From DATKHR01 sp035510155 (GTDB taxonomy: Bacteria; Acidobacteriota; Vicinamibacteria; Vicinamibacterales; CAVVIG01): a DNA stretch of 64,000 bases. This document shows positions 16,478 to 25,192 of the stretch, piece by piece. Each line of letters begins with the position of its first letter. Within the stretch, counting starts at the first letter, position 1. The stretch lies in contig DATKHR010000088.1 in NCBI GenBank assembly GCA_035510155.1, positions 12,730 through 76,729 of the forward strand. Reading direction: 5' to 3'. The notes below the pieces were generated by a model. It was not told the origin of the DNA. It ran no database searches and saw only the letters and a program-made list of their open reading frames with translations. A program made the translations under genes and the position numbers.

Positions 16478-18634
16478 ATGCGGCCTTTTCGCAACGCCCA
16501 GTCGCCGGCCCGCGCATGGCGGCATGCTTCGACGATCGTCATTTTGGCAGCGACCGCAGGCGCGTGGGGGCTCGAGCCAGCCGCGAGGCTTCGAGCCTCC
16601 CCGGCAACCCTCTTGGCACAAGGCCAATCGCGGCGCGCGATGTCTCTCATGGACATCGCGGAACTCCCGCGTGCCCTCGACCCCCAGCTTTCTCCTGACG
16701 GCCGCTACGTCTTGTACGCCCTCAGCCACGCTGACTGGAAGGCCGGCCGGCCGGTTTGGCAGATCTGGCGCCAGGAGATTGGCGGCGGCGGGCCCCTGCA
16801 GCTGACGTTTGGTGACAACGGCGTCGTCCCTGGGTTCACACGCTGGTCGCCCGACGGAAGGACAATCCTGTTCGCCCGCGACGGTCAGCTCTCCCTTATG
16901 TCCGCAGGCGGGGGGGAGCCGACGCCGCTCACGAGGCATGCGACGAGCGCGTCGGCTCCAACCTGGTCGGCAGACGGGAGCGCCGTCTACTTCCTTGCCG
17001 CCGATGCCCGGACGGGCGAAGAACGCGAGCGCGCCCGGGTGCGGGACGATCTCTACTCCTACGAGGAGGACTTCAAGCAGCGCCATCTCTGGAAGGTGAC
17101 GGTTCCAACCGGCGCTGGCGGCGCCGGTGGCCCCCGAACGGCCGGAGCCTTCGGGTGTTGTGGCGGCGAGCAGGCGATCACGTCCGGTGACTTCTCCATC
17201 GCGTCCTATCGCCTGTCCCGCGACGGCCAACACATCGCCTTCACACGCGTGCCAAGCCCCCTTCCTGGCGACGAAGACAAGAGCGAGATCTGGACGATGG
17301 ATGCCAATGGCCAGAACGGTCGTGCGCTGGTGACGAACGCTATCGTGAAGCTGGAGCCGGAGCTTTCGCCGGATAACCGGCAAGTGCTCTTTCTCGCTTC
17401 CGCGAACGCCCGCCTCGAGCCCTATTACAGTCAAAACCTCTTCGTTGTCCCGGCTACTGGCGGTACGCCGGTCCCGGTGGTGCTCGATATCCCGTACGAG
17501 TTCGACCGCGCGACGTGGGCGCCCGACGGCCGCTCGATTCTGGGCGTCGTCAATATGGGCCTGCATAGCGAAGTCTTTCGCATCAACGTCGCGGCGCGAA
17601 CGTTCACGCCGTTGACCGATGGCCGGCATTCCATTCCCTCGGCACCGGCGCCAGCCTGGAATCTCGAGCCGCGCGCCGGCAAGCTGGTGTTTCTGCTCGA
17701 CGAGCCGACTCGCTTCGGCGACGCCTGGACGCTTGCGGTTGCGGCGACCGATCTCGCGCGCGTCACCCGCGTGACGGGCGTCTATGACACGCTCGAGACG
17801 ACATTCGCGCTTCCCAGGCAGGAGCGATTCGAGTGGAAGGGGGCCGACGGAGCGACAGTCGACGGCATCCTGTTCTACCCGTCAGATTATCGACCCGGCG
17901 TGCGGTACCCGCTCGTCGTGCAGATGCATGGCGGGCCCGCCGAATCCGACAAGTTCGGCAGCGGCCCCGGGTTGCTCTTGAACTATGTACCTGTCCTGAC
18001 CGGGAGGGGCTACGTCGTTTTGCGGCCGAACTACCGCGGCAGTGCTGGGTACGGCAACGCGTTCTATCGCGATGTGGTCGGCCACTACTTCAACAACATG
18101 GCGCCGGACGTGCTGGCCGGCGTCGACGCGCTCGTCGAGAAGGGGATTGCGGATCCGGACCGGATGGTGCTCATGGGGTGGAGCGCCGGCGCGCATCTGG
18201 TGAACAAGCTGATCACGATGACCGATCGGTTCAAGGCCGCTTCAGCCGGCGCCAGCGCGGCCAACTTCATCTCTTTTTACGCTCAGAGCGATGTGCGGTA
18301 CATCCGGACGCCTTGGTTTGGCGGCACTCCGTGGCAGAAGGACGCCCCAACCGATCTCTATTGGACTCAGTCCCCGCTGAAGGACGTTGCGAAGGTGAAG
18401 ACGCCGACGCTCTTCTTCGTCGGTGAGAACGACGCGCGGGTCCCGCTCGCGCAGTCGATCGAAATATGGCGCGCGCTCAGAACAAACGGGGTGTCGACCC
18501 GTCTCTATGTCGCGCCGCGCGAGGGTCATCAGTGGGGCGAATTGCGCCATCAGATCGCCAAAGCGAACGCCGAGCTTGAATGGTTCGAGCGGTACGCTCG
18601 TGGGCGGCCGTACACGGCCGAAAAGGCGCCCTGA
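16478..18634 (+). CDS. S9 family serine peptidase (acylaminoacyl/dipeptidyl peptidase-like)
   Basis: A 718-residue exported peptidase. The start at ATG 16478 gives a signal-like N-terminus (ASTIVILAATAGAWGL). Residues about 50-450 form a TolB-like beta-propeller (SPDGRYVLY, SPDGRTILF, SPDNRQVLFL, APDGRSILGV). The alpha/beta hydrolase domain carries the triad Ser569 in GWSAG, Asp652 in GENDARVP and His684 in EGHQW. HGGPAESDKFG and RPNYRGSAGYG are typical S9 blocks. It should cleave short peptides outside the cytoplasm. It is divergent from the zinc-ribbon gene, with 91 bp between the two starts. Confidence 0.9.
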   Translation: MRPFRNAQSPARAWRHASTIVILAATAGAWGLEPAARLRASPATLLAQGQSRRAMSLMDIAELPRALDPQLSPDGRYVLYALSHADWKAGRPVWQIWRQEIGGGGPLQLTFGDNGVVPGFTRWSPDGRTILFARDGQLSLMSAGGGEPTPLTRHATSASAPTWSADGSAVYFLAADARTGEERERARVRDDLYSYEEDFKQRHLWKVTVPTGAGGAGGPRTAGAFGCCGGEQAITSGDFSIASYRLSRDGQHIAFTRVPSPLPGDEDKSEIWTMDANGQNGRALVTNAIVKLEPELSPDNRQVLFLASANARLEPYYSQNLFVVPATGGTPVPVVLDIPYEFDRATWAPDGRSILGVVNMGLHSEVFRINVAARTFTPLTDGRHSIPSAPAPAWNLEPRAGKLVFLLDEPTRFGDAWTLAVAATDLARVTRVTGVYDTLETTFALPRQERFEWKGADGATVDGILFYPSDYRPGVRYPLVVQMHGGPAESDKFGSGPGLLLNYVPVLTGRGYVVLRPNYRGSAGYGNAFYRDVVGHYFNNMAPDVLAGVDALVEKGIADPDRMVLMGWSAGAHLVNKLITMTDRFKAASAGASAANFISFYAQSDVRYIRTPWFGGTPWQKDAPTDLYWTQSPLKDVAKVKTPTLFFVGENDARVPLAQSIEIWRALRTNGVSTRLYVAPREGHQWGELRHQIAKANAELEWFERYARGRPYTAEKAP

Positions 18635-18673
18635 GGCCCTAAGCCCAGCCTTCGATTTCCACCCCGGCTTTTT

Positions 18674-18702
18674 TTGACAATACGTGAAAAGTTTCACAAA
18701 AT
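18674..18702 (+). promoter_or_regulatory. Putative sigma70-type promoter of the respiratory operon with Rex-like operator
   Basis: TTGACA at 18674-18679 is a perfect -35 box, and CAAAAT at 18697-18702 is a fair -10 at 17-nt spacing. Between them lies the perfect inverted repeat GTGAAA-AG-TTTCAC (18684-18697). The 18-mer ACGTGAAAAGTTTCACAA at 18682-18699 matches the Rex consensus TTGTGAA-N4-TTCACAA at all but the first two bases. Rex senses NADH/NAD+ and represses respiratory genes. The position between -35 and -10 is classic for a repressor. The rex gene is not in this window. Confidence 0.5.
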
Positions 18703-18790
18703 GACCCCGGGCAACGTCGCCCCGGTTCGCTCGTCGAAAAAGGGAGTAAGCTCGGATTCACCCTCCACCTGGTCGTAATCGCAATACCCG

Positions 18791-19441
18791 ATGGCGCAGA
18801 TCTTTCACCGCTCTACGAACACGATTGCTCGGGTCAGCATCTTCGGTGCGGTTTTCTTCGTCGCCGGCCTTCTGTATCTCTTCGATCAGATCAATCGATC
18901 GTCCTGGGTGACCGAGGTCCACGTCGCCCGAGAGCAGCCAATCCAGTTCAGCCACGAGCGGCACGTCGCCGGCAACGGCATCGACTGCCGCTACTGCCAC
19001 GCTTCCGTTGAAGACAGCGCGTTCGCCGGAATTCCGCCAACCAGGACGTGCATGAACTGCCACTCGCAGATCTTCGCCAACAGCCCGTACCTCGCGCCCG
19101 TTCGCGACAGTTTCCGTACAGGCACGTCGCTCCAGTGGACGCGCGTGCACGACTTGCCTGACTTCGTGTACTTCGATCACAGCATTCACGTGAACAAAGG
19201 CGTCGGGTGCACGACCTGTCACGGCCAAGTCGATCGCATGCCGCTCATGTGGCGCGAGAAATCGCTGCAGATGGAATGGTGCCTCGACTGCCACCGGCAG
19301 CCCGAGCGCTACGTGCGGCCGCGCGAAGCCGTGTTCCGGGTGGACTACGAGCCACCCCCGGATCAGCTGGAGTTGGGCCGACGCCTGGTGGAGGAGTATC
19401 AAATTCAGCGACTCACAAGCTGCTCGACATGTCATCGTTGA
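18791..19441 (+). CDS. actA: Alternative Complex III subunit ActA, pentaheme cytochrome c
   Basis: A 216-residue membrane-anchored multiheme cytochrome, first gene of the Alternative Complex III (quinol:electron acceptor oxidoreductase) operon. An N-terminal transmembrane segment (VSIFGAVFFVAGLLYLF) acts as signal anchor. Five CXXCH heme sites are at residues 66-70, 87-91, 140-144, 164-168 and 211-215, with extra His residues (SHERH, DHSIH) as likely axial ligands. The last heme motif is almost at the C-terminus and overlaps the start of ActB. The ATG at 18791 follows a 156-bp upstream region with a strong promoter. Confidence 0.93.
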   Translation: MAQIFHRSTNTIARVSIFGAVFFVAGLLYLFDQINRSSWVTEVHVAREQPIQFSHERHVAGNGIDCRYCHASVEDSAFAGIPPTRTCMNCHSQIFANSPYLAPVRDSFRTGTSLQWTRVHDLPDFVYFDHSIHVNKGVGCTTCHGQVDRMPLMWREKSLQMEWCLDCHRQPERYVRPREAVFRVDYEPPPDQLELGRRLVEEYQIQRLTSCSTCHR

Positions 19442-22400
19442 AACACAGCGTGATGCGGGATGCGGGATGCGGGATTCGTCATGCAATGGACTGCGTGTCC
19501 CACGAATCCCACATCCCGAATCCCGCATCACGTCCCTTCTGGCGAACGCTCGAAGAACGCGCAAACGATCCGGCCTTCCAGGAGCGCCTCTTTAACGAGT
19601 TCCCCTCGGAGATCGAAGCGATTACGGACCCGATCCAGCGCCGGACTTTTCTGAAGCTGATGTCCGCGTCAATGGCCCTGGCGGGCGTCACCGCCTGCAC
19701 CCGTCAGCCTGTCGAAAAGATCGTTCCTTACGTCCGCCAGCCCGAAGAGCTGATTCCAGGACGTCCGCTGTACTTCGCCACAGCGATGGCCGTGGGCGGC
19801 GTCGCCACAGGACTGGTCGTCGAAAGCCACGAAGGCCGGCCGACAAAGATCGAAGGCAACGCCCTCCACCCAGGCAGCCTCGGCGCGGCTGACGTCTTCT
19901 CCCAAGCCGCGATCCTCGGTCTCTATGACCCCGATCGGTCGATGACGCTCACCAATCTTGGCGAGATTCGGCCCTGGTCGGTATTCCTCGGCGCGATTCG
20001 CGCTGCCCTCACCGTGCAGCAAGCGCTGAAAGGCGCCGGCCTCCGCATCCTCACGGAATCCGTGAGCTCGCCAACACTCGCCGCCCAAATCCGCGACATC
20101 CTCTCGCGCTACCCGGAAGCGAAATGGCACCAATGGGATCCCGCCAGCCGCGACAACGCTCGCGCCGGCTCGCAACTGGCCTTCGGCCAATACGTCGACG
20201 CCCAATACAAGCTGGAGAACGCTGACGTCATTCTGGCGCTCGACGCAGACTTCCTTTCCTGCGGGCCAGGCAGCCTCCGCTACGCCCGCGACTTCGCCGC
20301 ACGTCGTCGTCCCGAAAACGCCGCGCGCATGAATCGACTCTACACCGTGGAGACGATGCCGACGTCGACCGGCTCGCGCGCCGATCACAGATTACCGCTC
20401 AAGCCAAGTCTTGTCGGCGCCGTCGCTCGGCAAATCGCGGCAGCCGTCGCGCCAGGCGTCGAGCACCGTGGCGGAGCAGGGGCAGGCGGCCGTGCGGCCC
20501 CACAGGATCCACGCGCCGGCATCAGGGTGAGCGCGGCCGCACAGAAGTTTGTCGACACCGTCTCGAAAGATCTTCTGGCCCACCGCGGCCGGAGCCTCGT
20601 GATCGCGGGGGACACCCAGCCGGCGTACGTCCACGCTCTCGCGCACGCCATGAACCAGACCCTCGCCAACGTAGGCCAAACAGTCATCTTTACCCAGACG
20701 GTAGAAGCCGAACCGATCGATCAGATCGCGTCTCTCCGTGACCTTGTCACCGAGATGAGCGGAGGCAAGGTCGATCTGCTGGTCATTCTGTCGGGGAACC
20801 CTGTCTATACCGCGCCCGCAGATCTCCGATTCGATGAAGCCCTTTCAAAGGTCCCGTTGAGAGTGCGGCTCGGTCTCTACGAGGACGAGACGTCGGCGCT
20901 CTGCCACTGGCAGATCCCGGAAGCGCACTTCCTCGAGGCATGGAGCGACGCCCGCGGATTCGACGGTACGGCGTCCATCGTCCAGCCGCTCATCGCCCCG
21001 CTCTACAACGGCAAGTCGGCGCACGAGGTGCTCGCCGCCATGACCGACCGCCCCGAGCGGTCCGCCTACGACATCATCCGCGAGCAGTGGAAGATCCGGG
21101 GGGGAGGGACACCCGGAACGGACAATCCCCCCGGCGGCGACGACGACTGGCAACGATGGCTCCACGACGGCGTGATTCCGAACACCGCCTTCACGCCAAA
21201 AGCCGTCACGATCGCATCCCCCCTCGAATCCGGAATCGAATCCGCGGCCCAATCCGCTACCCAATCCGCAGTCCGCGATCCGCAATCCGGGATCCCCAAT
21301 CCGCAATCCGGAATCGAGGTGTCTTTCCACCTCGACCCCTCCGTGCTCGACGGCCGATTCGCCAACAACGGCTGGCTGCAGGAGCTGCCCAAGCCGGTCA
21401 CCAAGCTGACGTGGGACAACGCGATCTTCGTCAGCCCTGCCACCGCGGCGCGCCTCAGCGCCACGAACACGCCAGCCTATCGCGGCGGAGAGCACGGCAC
21501 GATCATGAGCGACGTCTTCGAGCTTCGATCGGCGGGACGCGCTGTTCGTGGCCCGATGTTCGCGGTTGCAGGCCACCCCGACGAGTGCGCCACGGTGCAT
21601 CTCGGCTACGGGCGCGCCCGTGGCGGCCATGCGGCGAAAGGCGCTGGATTCGACGCCACCGCCATTCGCCGTTCTGACGCGTTTTGGTTCGCGCCCGCCG
21701 AACTGGTCAAAACGCGCGACACCTATCCGCTCGCATGCACGCAGTATCACCATCTCATGGAAGGCCGCGACATCATCCGCGCGGTCACGCGCGACGAATA
21801 TCTACGGAACCCGAAGAGCATGAGCGAGGGACCCGGCAAAGAGGAACCACCGTCGCGGGCGATCACGCTCTATCCCGAGCACGAGTACACAGGTTACAAG
21901 TGGGGCATGGCTATCGATGTCAACGCCTGCATCGGCTGCAACGCCTGCGTTGTCGGCTGCCAGGCCGAGAACAACATCGCGATTGTCGGCAAGGATCAAG
22001 TCCTTCGCGGGCGAGAAATGCACTGGATCCGCATCGATACGTACTATCGCGGCAATGTCGAGGAGCCGGAGACCTACTTCCAACCCGTGCCGTGCATGCA
22101 GTGCGAGAACGCCCCGTGCGAGCCCGTCTGCCCCGTAGGCGCGACCGTGCATAGTGACGAGGGGCTGAACGACATGGTGTACAACCGCTGCGTCGGCACG
22201 CGGTACTGCTCGAACAACTGCCCCTACAAGGTCCGCCGCTTCAACTATTTCTTGTACCAGGACTGGAACACGCCCAGCCTCAAGCTGCAGCGCAACCCGG
22301 ACGTCAGCGTCCGCAGCCGAGGAGTGATGGAGAAGTGCACGTACTGCGTTCAGCGCATCAACGAAGCGAAGATTCGGGCTGAGAAGGAAGGCCGCAGGGT

Positions 22401-22605
22401 CCGGGACGGCGATATCCAGACTGCCTGCCAGCAGACCTGTCCCGCTCAGGCCATCTTTTTTGGCGATCTCAACGACCCGGCGAGCCGCGTCGCGAAGCTG
22501 CGGGCGGAGGAGCGGACCTATTCCCTGCTTGCTGATCAGAACACGCGCCCGCGGACAACCTACCTCGGTGCGGTTCGCAATCTGAACCCGGAGCTGGCGG
22601 AATAA
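19429..22605 (+). CDS. actB: Alternative Complex III subunit ActB, molybdopterin-oxidoreductase-like iron-sulfur protein
   Basis: A 1058-residue peripheral subunit combining a molybdopterin-oxidoreductase-like domain (about 80-820), which in this family lacks Mo cofactor, with a ferredoxin domain. A Tat-like motif RRTFLKLM follows at residues 71-72 onward, with LTACT-like lipobox VTACTR. Cys clusters for Fe-S centres run from C834 (NACIGCNACVVGC) through CMQCENAPCEPVCP and RCVGTRYCSNNCP to CQQTCPAQA near 1000. The ATG at 19429 overlaps actA by 13 bp; ATG 19453 is another option. The first 35 residues come from a heptad inverted repeat, and residues about 600-630 from a second heptad array, both unusual for ActB. 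Confidence 0.92.
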   Translation: MSSLKHSVMRDAGCGIRHAMDCVSHESHIPNPASRPFWRTLEERANDPAFQERLFNEFPSEIEAITDPIQRRTFLKLMSASMALAGVTACTRQPVEKIVPYVRQPEELIPGRPLYFATAMAVGGVATGLVVESHEGRPTKIEGNALHPGSLGAADVFSQAAILGLYDPDRSMTLTNLGEIRPWSVFLGAIRAALTVQQALKGAGLRILTESVSSPTLAAQIRDILSRYPEAKWHQWDPASRDNARAGSQLAFGQYVDAQYKLENADVILALDADFLSCGPGSLRYARDFAARRRPENAARMNRLYTVETMPTSTGSRADHRLPLKPSLVGAVARQIAAAVAPGVEHRGGAGAGGRAAPQDPRAGIRVSAAAQKFVDTVSKDLLAHRGRSLVIAGDTQPAYVHALAHAMNQTLANVGQTVIFTQTVEAEPIDQIASLRDLVTEMSGGKVDLLVILSGNPVYTAPADLRFDEALSKVPLRVRLGLYEDETSALCHWQIPEAHFLEAWSDARGFDGTASIVQPLIAPLYNGKSAHEVLAAMTDRPERSAYDIIREQWKIRGGGTPGTDNPPGGDDDWQRWLHDGVIPNTAFTPKAVTIASPLESGIESAAQSATQSAVRDPQSGIPNPQSGIEVSFHLDPSVLDGRFANNGWLQELPKPVTKLTWDNAIFVSPATAARLSATNTPAYRGGEHGTIMSDVFELRSAGRAVRGPMFAVAGHPDECATVHLGYGRARGGHAAKGAGFDATAIRRSDAFWFAPAELVKTRDTYPLACTQYHHLMEGRDIIRAVTRDEYLRNPKSMSEGPGKEEPPSRAITLYPEHEYTGYKWGMAIDVNACIGCNACVVGCQAENNIAIVGKDQVLRGREMHWIRIDTYYRGNVEEPETYFQPVPCMQCENAPCEPVCPVGATVHSDEGLNDMVYNRCVGTRYCSNNCPYKVRRFNYFLYQDWNTPSLKLQRNPDVSVRSRGVMEKCTYCVQRINEAKIRAEKEGRRVRDGDIQTACQQTCPAQAIFFGDLNDPASRVAKLRAEERTYSLLADQNTRPRTTYLGAVRNLNPELAE
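19449..19532. repeat. Imperfect inverted repeat built of GATGCGG/GATTCGG heptads
   Basis: The left arm 19449-19479 and right arm 19502-19532 are 31 nt each and reverse complementary with about three mismatches, separated by 22 nt. Each arm is a run of heptamers such as GATGCGG and GATTCGT. The element spans the actA/actB junction just after the actA stop and is translated as the N-terminus of ActB. It looks like a REP-like or miniature palindromic element, though no target duplication is evident. Confidence 0.7.
21225..21317. repeat. Heptad repeat array (AATCCGC-like) inside actB
   Basis: About ten copies of a 7-mer close to AATCCGC or AATCCGG, some separated by 5-nt spacers (GGCCC, TACCC), fill this stretch. 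Translated in the actB frame it gives a Ser/Gln/Pro-rich loop (ESAAQSATQSAV, then PNPQSGIE) between two conserved parts of the molybdopterin-like domain. It is an in-frame insertion of the same repeat family as 19449-19532. Confidence 0.7.
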
Positions 22606-24023
22606 TGGCAGCCGCACCTGCGCTGGGAGGGGAGAGCGGCAGGCGCTCTGGAATGGAATCGACAGTGCCTGCCTCTCCGGTCATCGCGCCCGGTCACACC
22701 TTCGCGACGGTCACCGACAAGATCAGTGCGATCGTGCTGACCCGCAAGACGCCGCTCGGCTGGTGGGCGGGGTTCGGCATCGTTTTTTCGCTCGCGGGTC
22801 TGCTCCTTCTCTCGCTGTCGTACCTGGTGCTGAAAGGCATCGGCATCTGGGGAAACAACATTCCAGTCGGGTGGGCGTTCGATATCACCAACCTCGTGTG
22901 GTGGATCGGCATCGGGCACGCCGGCACGCTCATCTCGGCCATTCTGCTCCTGCTCCGCCAGACGTGGCGCACCTCAATCAACAGATTTGCCGAAGCGATG
23001 ACGCTCTTCGCGGTCGCCTGCGCGGGCATCTTCCCGTTGTTTCATACAGGGCGCCCCTGGCTGGCGTACTGGCTGTTCCCCTACCCGAACACGATGGGCG
23101 TCTGGCCGCAGTTCCGCAGCCCCTTGATGTGGGACGTCTTCGCGATCTCGACCTACGCGACGGTGTCGTTCGTGTTCTGGTTCATCGGGCTCATTCCCGA
23201 TCTCGCGACCTTGCGCGACCGGTCGCAGTCTCGGGCGGGACGCATCATTTACGGCGTCCTCGCGATGGGCTGGCGCGGCTCGGCGCAACATTGGCATCGC
23301 TACGAGACGGCGTACCTCCTGCTGGCGGGCCTCGCCACGCCGCTCGTGGTTTCGGTGCACACCGTGATCAGCTTCGACTTCTCGATCGGCATCGTCCCCG
23401 GCTGGCATACGACGATCTTTCCGCCGTATTTCGTCGCGGGCGCCATCTATTCCGGCTTCGCGATGGTCCTCTCGCTGGCGATCCCGATCCGCGCTGTGTA
23501 CGGGCTCGAGGACTTCATCACGATGCACCATTTGCAGAACATGGCGAAGGTGATGCTCGTGACCGGTCTGATCGTCGCCTACGGGTACGGAACCGAAGCG
23601 TTCATCGCGTGGTACAGCGCGGACAAGTTCGAGATGTTCGTGGCGGTCAACCGGTCCACCGGGCCCTACTGGTGGACCTACTGGTTGCTGATCCTCTGCA
23701 ACGTCCTCGCGCCGCAGGTGCTCTGGTTGAAGCGCGCCCGCACCAGCGTCATGCTGCTGTTCGTGTTGTCGCTCATCGTGAACGTCGGCATGTGGCTCGA
23801 GCGCTTCGTGATCATCGTCACCAGCCTCCACCGAGACTTCCTGCCGTCGTCGTGGGGCATGTTCAGCCCGACGTTTTGGGACTGGTCGACCTTCATCGGC
23901 ACCATCGGTCTGTTCCTCACGCTGTTGTTCCTCTTCCTCCGCTTCCTTCCGATGATCTCCATTTTCGAGATGCGCGCGATTCTTCCGGGCGCAAAGGTCG
24001 ACGAAGACCTGGAGACGGCCTGA
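22605..24023 (+). CDS. actC: Alternative Complex III subunit ActC, NrfD-like quinol-oxidising membrane subunit
   Basis: A 472-residue polytopic membrane protein of the NrfD/PsrC family with about ten transmembrane helices; it should hold the quinol site that feeds ActB and the hemes. Family blocks include FDITNLVWWIGIGHAGTLIS, the HTGRPWLAYWLFPYP loop and HHLQNMAKVMLVTGLIVAY. The start codon overlaps the actB stop as TAATG, giving tight translational coupling. The length and helix pattern are normal for ActC. A second NrfD-like subunit, ActF, is encoded 3' of ActE. Confidence 0.93.
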   Translation: MAAAPALGGESGRRSGMESTVPASPVIAPGHTFATVTDKISAIVLTRKTPLGWWAGFGIVFSLAGLLLLSLSYLVLKGIGIWGNNIPVGWAFDITNLVWWIGIGHAGTLISAILLLLRQTWRTSINRFAEAMTLFAVACAGIFPLFHTGRPWLAYWLFPYPNTMGVWPQFRSPLMWDVFAISTYATVSFVFWFIGLIPDLATLRDRSQSRAGRIIYGVLAMGWRGSAQHWHRYETAYLLLAGLATPLVVSVHTVISFDFSIGIVPGWHTTIFPPYFVAGAIYSGFAMVLSLAIPIRAVYGLEDFITMHHLQNMAKVMLVTGLIVAYGYGTEAFIAWYSADKFEMFVAVNRSTGPYWWTYWLLILCNVLAPQVLWLKRARTSVMLLFVLSLIVNVGMWLERFVIIVTSLHRDFLPSSWGMFSPTFWDWSTFIGTIGLFLTLLFLFLRFLPMISIFEMRAILPGAKVDEDLETA

Positions 24024-24024
24024 C

Positions 24025-24576
24025 ATGGCGCAGCACACCGCATCAGCGTCGCTATACGGGCTGCTGGCCGAATTCGACGATCCAGGCTCCCTCGTCGCCG
24101 CCGCGCACCAGGCGTACGAGCACGGCTATCGAACCATGGACGCCTACTCCCCGTTTCCCATCGAGGAGCTCCATGAGGCGCTGGGCGCGAGCCACACGCG
24201 GCTCCCCCTCGTCGTGCTCATTGGCGGCCTCGTAGGAGGCCTCGGCGGCTACGCGCTGCAGTATTGGGCCGCGGCGGTGACCTATCCTCTGAACATCGGC
24301 GGCAAGCCGCTCAACAGCTGGCCCGCATTCATCCCCATCACGTTCGAGTGCACGATTCTCGTCGCCGCGCTCTCCGCGGTCCTGGGAATGCTCGCGCTGA
24401 ACGGGCTGCCGCAGCCGTTTCATCCGGTGTTCAACGTCCCGCGGTTTGCGCTGGCCAGCCGCAACCGGTTCTTCCTGTGCATCGAGTCGTGCGACCCGCA
24501 GTTCCACCTCGAAGACACCCGACGGTTTCTCGAAACGCTCAACCCGCTCGAGGTCACCACCGTTGCAGCCGATTGA
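24025..24576 (+). CDS. actD: Alternative Complex III subunit ActD (DUF3341)
   Basis: A 183-residue membrane subunit of the complex, with no cofactor. The soluble N-terminal half has YGLLAEFDDPGSLVAAA and YSPFPIEELHEALG, both characteristic of DUF3341. Two transmembrane segments follow (LPLVVLIGGLVGGLGGYAL and ECTILVAALSAVLGMLAL). A C-terminal domain with FFLCIESCDPQF ends the protein. It starts 1 bp after actC and overlaps the start of actE by 14 bp. Its proposed role in the family is structural or in proton translocation. Confidence 0.92.
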   Translation: MAQHTASASLYGLLAEFDDPGSLVAAAHQAYEHGYRTMDAYSPFPIEELHEALGASHTRLPLVVLIGGLVGGLGGYALQYWAAAVTYPLNIGGKPLNSWPAFIPITFECTILVAALSAVLGMLALNGLPQPFHPVFNVPRFALASRNRFFLCIESCDPQFHLEDTRRFLETLNPLEVTTVAAD

Positions 24577-25177
24577 GCACCTGACCGGCCGGGGCGGCGG
24601 CCGCCCACGCCAGATCGTGTCGGCCCTGGCGGCCGCCTCCTTCCTGGTTCTGGCTGCCGCCTGCAGGCAGGACATGCACGATCAACCGAAGTATGTGCCG
24701 CTCCGCCAGTCGTCATTTTTCGGCGACGAGCGCTCAGCGCGTCCACTCGTGCCCGGAACAGTCGCTCGCGGCCACCTCCGCGATGACACGCTGTTGTATA
24801 CGGGCAAGATCAACGGCGCGGATGCGACGGTCTTCCCGCTCGTTGCCGACGCGCGCGTGATGGCGCGTGGACAGGAGCGATTCGATATCTACTGCTCTCC
24901 CTGCCATGGGCGCACTGGACAAGGAGACGGCATGGTCGTCCGCCGAGGGTTCCGCCGTCCGCCCTCGTTCCACGAGGATCGCCTCCGCAACGCCCCCATT
25001 GGCCATCTGTTCGACGTCATCACCAACGGCTTCGGCGCCATGCCCGATTACGCCACGCAGATTCGCGCAGAAGATCGGTGGGCGATCGTCGCTTACGTGC
25101 GCGCGCTGCAGTTGAGCGAGCATGCAACGCTCGCCGACGTGCCGGCGGACAAGCGCAGCGAGCTGGAGAAGCATTAG
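24563..25177 (+). CDS. actE: Alternative Complex III subunit ActE, monoheme cytochrome c lipoprotein
   Basis: A 204-residue lipid-anchored cytochrome c that should pass electrons from the complex to the oxidase. The N-terminal signal ends in a lipobox LAAAC with Cys34. One heme site CSPCH is at 111-115, and a Met in FGAMPDYA is the likely sixth ligand. I chose TTG at 24563 because GAGGT precedes it at 8-nt spacing and it gives a complete lipoprotein signal; it overlaps actD by 14 bp. No ATG lies in a sensible position. A GTG 54 nt downstream is the alternative. Confidence 0.87.
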   Translation: MQPIEHLTGRGGGRPRQIVSALAAASFLVLAAACRQDMHDQPKYVPLRQSSFFGDERSARPLVPGTVARGHLRDDTLLYTGKINGADATVFPLVADARVMARGQERFDIYCSPCHGRTGQGDGMVVRRGFRRPPSFHEDRLRNAPIGHLFDVITNGFGAMPDYATQIRAEDRWAIVAYVRALQLSEHATLADVPADKRSELEKH

Positions 25178-25192
25178 TCCGGTCACGCGACT

